Shown one piece after another: positions 6,901-8,850 of a stretch of 8,850 nucleotides of DNA (positions are counted from its first letter, which is position 1; each line of letters opens with the position of its first letter). A model generated the notes under the pieces. That model made no database searches, was not told where the DNA came from, and saw only the letters and a list, made by a program, of their open reading frames with translations. The DNA lies in assembly GCA_038204465.1 (NCBI GenBank), contig JBBRCX010000150.1, forward strand, positions 1 through 8,850. The letters run 5' to 3'. A program made the translations under genes and the position numbers. Origin of the DNA: JBBRCX01 sp038204465 (lineage in GTDB: Bacteria > Planctomycetota > Phycisphaerae > Tepidisphaerales > Tepidisphaeraceae).

Positions 6901-8373
6901 CGAAGATCCGCTGCCCGCGAAGGCTAGGTCGCCCGCGGGGAACACCTGAAGGTACAAGTTTTCCAAGGCCACGCCTTGCACGCGCACTTCAGTCTGTTGG
7001 GTGGCTCGGCACGCGACCCGACGCAGACCTTCCGGCTCGGCGATGACCCGCAGCGATGCGATCGTTCCCTCGAAACTGAAAGGTTCGCCGTCGGCCGCGA
7101 GCGGAAGATCCCAGCGATTCTCCAGGCGGCCACCGGATATTTCCAGGATGTCGGCGCCGTCTCGTCGACTGGCAAAACTCAGACGCCTTACCTCTGCGCC
7201 GAGCGCAAGATCGCTCTGCGCGGGCCCCCACAACGAGACGGGCAAGAGCGCTGCGGCGTCAACGTGGTTGCAATGCAACTCGACGCCAGCGCCGTTGGCC
7301 AGGAGAGCAGCGTTGCTCCAGGAAAAGCGTCCCGACGCGCCGGTCAGGGTGCCTCGGAACTCGCCCTGCAACACCACGATTAATGATCCGCCGTGGGCAG
7401 CTTCAAAAGCGTCTTCCGGCGGCGTTTGAGTGATCGGCAACGCCCAGAATGCCTGCGGCGCCGGACAGTCGCCCCCGAAGGTCGCCAGCCCGGAACGATT
7501 GCCAGCGATCGACCATGCTGCTCCAACTCCCTCGGACGGGAATAAAATTGCACGATCGGTAAATTGCGGACTGCCGACAGGTTCTTCAAAGGTAAGATCG
7601 CTGCCGAAACCCGCCAGGCCAAGCGCGCCCGACACAGTTACCGTCCCGTCGGACTGAACCACTAGTTGCGCCGGTAACTGCACTGACACCGCGTTGCCAT
7701 CCGAACCATTTTCCGTCGCGGCAGGCGATTGCTCAGGCGTTAGTGTCAGGCGCCAAAAAGTACCGAACACGAGTTGGATGGGCGCGCCGGGTTCAGCCTG
7801 CACGGCCGGCGCTCCGAGTTCCAACAAGCCACCGCTGACGCGCAACACAGCATAACCCGTTGCATCCTGCAAAACTCGTTCGCCCCGCACCCACACCGTG
7901 CCGGCCGGGATGATGAAATTGCGCAACTCGGCGTCCGCAGTGGTCTGGAGCGGAAGCAGCATCGGCAGCTCGTGGAGAAAAGGATTGAATGGATCGGGAA
8001 CGGTCACCGGCAGGAGCGGGACGACATCGAATACGCTGAAGTGGACCAGGCTGGCGTCACCATCGATGAAGGGGCCGAAAACCCCGGCTGGCTGCTCGAC
8101 GCCCGCGGCCACAGCGAGATACGCCTCGCGGACAAAGTGGGATCGAAGGCCGGCTGCAGTCCGCTCTGCCGCCAGCGCCTCTCCGGCCAGCGCGGCGTCG
8201 GCGATGGCCGGATCGGTGTCAGGAGGCACTACGACCGGTGACATCCCAGGATTCTGCTGAATGAGGATCGCCGCGATGAGTCGGCGCAGCGTCGAAAGCG
8301 ATTCCGGCTCGACCCCGCCAGCCGGTCCCAGCTGACCCGTCAGCTCTAACAGCTGCGCGAAGAGGTCGTTCAT
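3910..8373 (-). CDS. Giant beta-rich protein with helical N-terminus, unknown function (1487 aa)
   Basis: ATG at 8373-8371 (MNDLFAQLLELTGQLG), TGA at 3912-3910. A GTG at 8424 would add 17 residues (VRHETHRSRDHETLRIF), but these are charged and His/Arg-rich, unlike a conserved N-terminus; neither start has a clear Shine-Dalgarno. Residues 1 to about 100 look helical and Ala/Leu-rich (STLRRLIAAILIQQN, AALAGEALAAERTAAGLRS). The rest is predominantly beta with Pro/Asp linkers. Residues 800-874 form a distinctive block (DLSGYG, QVRFDVLVGRTSYEV, ARVVRTIVLERRNSGRV, FDSGW). The last 233 residues (1255-1487) are regularly alternating amphipathic strands, such as FTVHLKLKFRIGEG and GRLKLEFQGDIQQG, ending in an Ala/Val/Leu-rich tail. 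There is no signal peptide or clear membrane helix and no catalytic motif I recognise. It is first in the operon, divergent from a winged-helix regulator. An assembly or structural role is a guess from size and composition. Confidence 0.92.
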   Translation of the reverse strand: MNDLFAQLLELTGQLGPAGGVEPESLSTLRRLIAAILIQQNPGMSPVVVPPDTDPAIADAALAGEALAAERTAAGLRSHFVREAYLAVAAGVEQPAGVFGPFIDGDASLVHFSVFDVVPLLPVTVPDPFNPFLHELPMLLPLQTTADAELRNFIIPAGTVWVRGERVLQDATGYAVLRVSGGLLELGAPAVQAEPGAPIQLVFGTFWRLTLTPEQSPAATENGSDGNAVSVQLPAQLVVQSDGTVTVSGALGLAGFGSDLTFEEPVGSPQFTDRAILFPSEGVGAAWSIAGNRSGLATFGGDCPAPQAFWALPITQTPPEDAFEAAHGGSLIVVLQGEFRGTLTGASGRFSWSNAALLANGAGVELHCNHVDAAALLPVSLWGPAQSDLALGAEVRRLSFASRRDGADILEISGGRLENRWDLPLAADGEPFSFEGTIASLRVIAEPEGLRRVACRATQQTEVRVQGVALENLYLQVFPAGDLAFAGSGSSLTQLVEGRARLLFDVQFGEPMLPDPYAASWPLTDDPRTVEAALSLTLSWQPDEAPIVQAQLEKQVSFPEPRDFSEDSDLQLRGEFMEHLQGQPEFLNLLDLSTRDDHFGIALESLSDSRPRLDLANRLSVELRDVRLLMQPQVNWEPVQIGPDTNLPMVESKTHGGQTLVGANSVKLVPTLPGMVCVEIAVAASRKNDAAALFSLPFGLRALVFMDPLREPVFQNPPVIVGLPQPTFDGRLAAAQQLRLIATGGGVPGVPLDPARMMPGRLRQTSNLLPNAVGLTSVLPSELGPDFQHKFEQGVPLHAVDLSGYGLSCFSDWHVDDGEALGVTQVRFDVLVGRTSYEVIKFRTVLGPCQARVVRTIVLERRNSGRVQRFDSGWVPIDDGTFNRYVPFETGLLRALRRIRNIRILPQPLLNLKDGSVWQPVLFDADAEIDDVTAGGRNGLVPALDQAGYVQTSPDTPPDMQRFVELFKAVGGPIGGAVDCRVRLGQTLDMHLSGLVADLAPADDETPGFAVAIHGTPTLPRAGQWSAVRIDGKTSDVSAVDARRGLPVVRRPGGPCTFREAADGRRDKTAMAEYGLLLTTPASRVLFPKPTVNPDEPGRLRSAPPLMADPVSLLQASSAFPRAAFALRGKEAPLFDVSSANEWLLGNPNFTFDPPLPDLASGADWKMAREFGVDKVFNLQIDSAAVARPWEMLQPPDKIELTLPVLGTVLTIDSNFAALSDAPPGMQEPTLTFGPALDALKDMVNALEAFVDLPFKVEVHVTAGQGPNPSFTVHLKLKFRIGEGADERIDIGLGKFYGEFELTGELEAALKGDSHGRLKLEFQGDIQQGILPPVLYAGGLFRFALEIGDTGPPVIELGLGTTTSLGGDLIKDLLEVEATMKYGYLLVPQTLKPGVILGIEARAKLLAGLFALSFSADAMARVERLNSDDKTVRIFADIRVAGRIQVAKFFKKSVDFHTQFEQNLPLAPLLIAGNVNPLVAVAASALI
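3913..4611 (-). other. C-terminal amphipathic-strand domain of the 1487-aa protein
   Basis: These codons give residues 1255-1487. The segment differs from the rest of the protein: it is low in Pro, with long alternating strands (FKVEVHVTAG, VHLKLKFRIG, ERIDIGLGKFYGEFELTGEL, GRLKLEFQG, GLFRFALEIG, VIELGLGTTTSLGG) joined by short Gly/Asp turns. It ends with FEQNLPLAPLLIAG and an Ala/Val-rich terminus. The pattern fits a beta-sheet sandwich, groove or solenoid. The domain boundary is estimated by eye. Confidence 0.45.
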
Positions 8374-8498
8374 AAATATCCGAAGCGTTTCGTGATCACG
8401 ACTCCGGTGAGTTTCGTGGCGCACGAAGTGCGAGAAGCGATGAGGAGATTTTGAGGTATTGCATACTAGTTGGTGGGTTGCCTTTCCTCCGAACGGGC

Positions 8499-8541
8499 GT
8501 GAAAGTCTTTAGGACGAGGGTGAATTTTTCGTGAATCTTCT
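8499..8541 (+). promoter_or_regulatory. Three GTGAA direct repeats, candidate operator
   Basis: Three similar 11-mers occur on the plus strand: GTGAAAGTCTT (8499), GTGAATTTTTC (8520) and GTGAATCTTCT (8531). They share GTGAA followed by a pyrimidine-rich half. The spacings are 21 and 11 bp, about two turns and one turn of the helix, so all lie on one face. Winged-helix proteins of the OmpR/PhoB class bind tandem direct repeats with about 11-bp period, and such a protein is encoded immediately downstream. Autoregulation, or control of the divergent giant operon, is inferred. Confidence 0.4.
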
Positions 8542-8547
8542 GAAGAT
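8535..8547. promoter_or_regulatory. Short palindrome at the regulator's translation start
   Basis: ATCTTC, T, GAAGAT is a perfect 6-bp inverted repeat with a 1-nt centre, ending 3 nt before the ATG at 8551. It covers the weak GAAG that would serve as ribosome binding site. It could be a half-site pair for a DNA-binding protein, or chance; a 1-nt loop makes an RNA hairpin of this exact form unlikely. Confidence 0.25.
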
Positions 8548-8550
8548 GAG

Positions 8551-8850
8551 ATGAACGCTCCACTCCCCGAGCTCTACGAATTTGGCGAATTCCGTCTCGA
8601 CCCCACCAGCCATCTCCTGGCGCGACGCGATGGCACGTCCGTGCCGCTGACGCCCCGGGTTTTCGACACGCTCCTCTTTTTGGTTCAGCACAGCGGCAGC
8701 GTGCTCGAGAAGGAGCGCTTGATGGAGGCGGTCTGGCCTGACTCGATCGTCGAAGAAAACAACCTCAGTCAGAACATCTCGACTTTGCGGCGCGTCCTCG
8801 GCGAAACTCCCGGCGCGCATCGTTACATCGACACGGTGCCGGGGCGCGGC
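8551..8850 (+). CDS. Winged-helix transcription regulator (OmpR/CadC-type), N-terminal part
   Basis: ATG at 8551; 100 codons are open to the window edge, so the gene is partial at its 3' end. Residues 11-100 match the Trans_reg_C winged helix in layout. They start with a short strand region FGEFRLDPTSHLL, then VPLTPRVFDTLLFLVQHSG (helix 1), VLEKERLMEAVWPDSIVEEN (helix 2 and turn), NLSQNISTLRRVLGE (recognition helix), and HRYIDTVPGRG, the start of the C-terminal wing. The DNA-binding domain at the extreme N-terminus with no receiver domain before it resembles CadC/ToxR-like one-component regulators. In soil Acidobacteriota and Verrucomicrobiota these are often fused to TPR, TolB-like or membrane regions; that part is outside the window. 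It is divergent from the giant operon and next to tandem GTGAA repeats, so it may control itself or that operon. A weak GAAG precedes the start. Confidence 0.9.
   Translation, partial: MNAPLPELYEFGEFRLDPTSHLLARRDGTSVPLTPRVFDTLLFLVQHSGSVLEKERLMEAVWPDSIVEENNLSQNISTLRRVLGETPGAHRYIDTVPGRG

Larger units (their letters stand above)
8374..8550. promoter_or_regulatory. Divergent intergenic region between giant operon and regulator
   Basis: This 177-nt spacer separates the minus-strand giant operon from the plus-strand regulator, so it must hold or sit next to both promoters. It is more AT-rich than its flanks around 8440-8550. I find no convincing -35/-10 pair on either strand. If the GTG at 8424 were the true start of the giant gene, the spacer would shrink to 126 nt. 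Confidence 0.5.

Noticed and set aside
351..8373. Shared MNDL start of the secreted protein (353) and the 1487-aa protein (8373) as sign of duplication
   Set aside because: The similarity ends after four residues and the flanking DNA differs; best explained by chance.
8396..8464. 22-codon minus-strand leader ORF (MQYLKISSSLLALRAPRNSP...) upstream of the giant gene
   Set aside because: The nearest Shine-Dalgarno-like GGAGG (8486-8490) is 21 nt from its ATG, too far, and the peptide has no attenuator-like codon run.

Overview
The window reads as soil-bacterial DNA of fairly high GC, most plausibly Verrucomicrobiota (Chthoniobacterales-like) or Acidobacteriota. Two things suggest this: a palindromic interspersed repeat with GTCATCCCGAGC / GCTCGGGATGAC arms near the left end, and an OmpR/CadC-type winged-helix regulator at the right end of a kind abundant in those phyla. 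This placement is inference from memory, not a search.

Almost the whole window is one minus-strand operon of two giant genes. The upstream gene (8373 down to 3910, about 1487 aa) and the downstream gene (3896 down to 435, 1153 aa) are 13 nt apart. The Shine-Dalgarno of the second overlaps the stop codon of the first, so they are almost certainly co-translated. Neither product has a signal peptide or membrane segment. Both look overwhelmingly beta-rich, with Ig/FnIII-like stretches, and I cannot assign either to a named family. This pair is the best candidate for an undescribed system here: two large soluble proteins made together that probably form a structural or scaffold complex.

Downstream on the same strand, after 81 nt, lies the 5' part of a third gene (353 down past position 1) encoding a protein with a secretion signal. 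Its 5' end is entangled with the palindromic repeat (about 190-329). The frame from a well-placed GGAGG/ATG runs straight through the repeat into the signal peptide, and the repeat itself carries a second in-frame ATG.

On the right, a winged-helix transcription regulator (8551 to beyond the window) is divergent from the giant operon. The shared 177-nt spacer holds three GTGAA-type direct repeats with 21- and 11-bp spacing, an arrangement like OmpR/PhoB-family operators. I see no rRNA, tRNA, CRISPR array or transposase gene. No gene-free stretch exceeds 300 bases.
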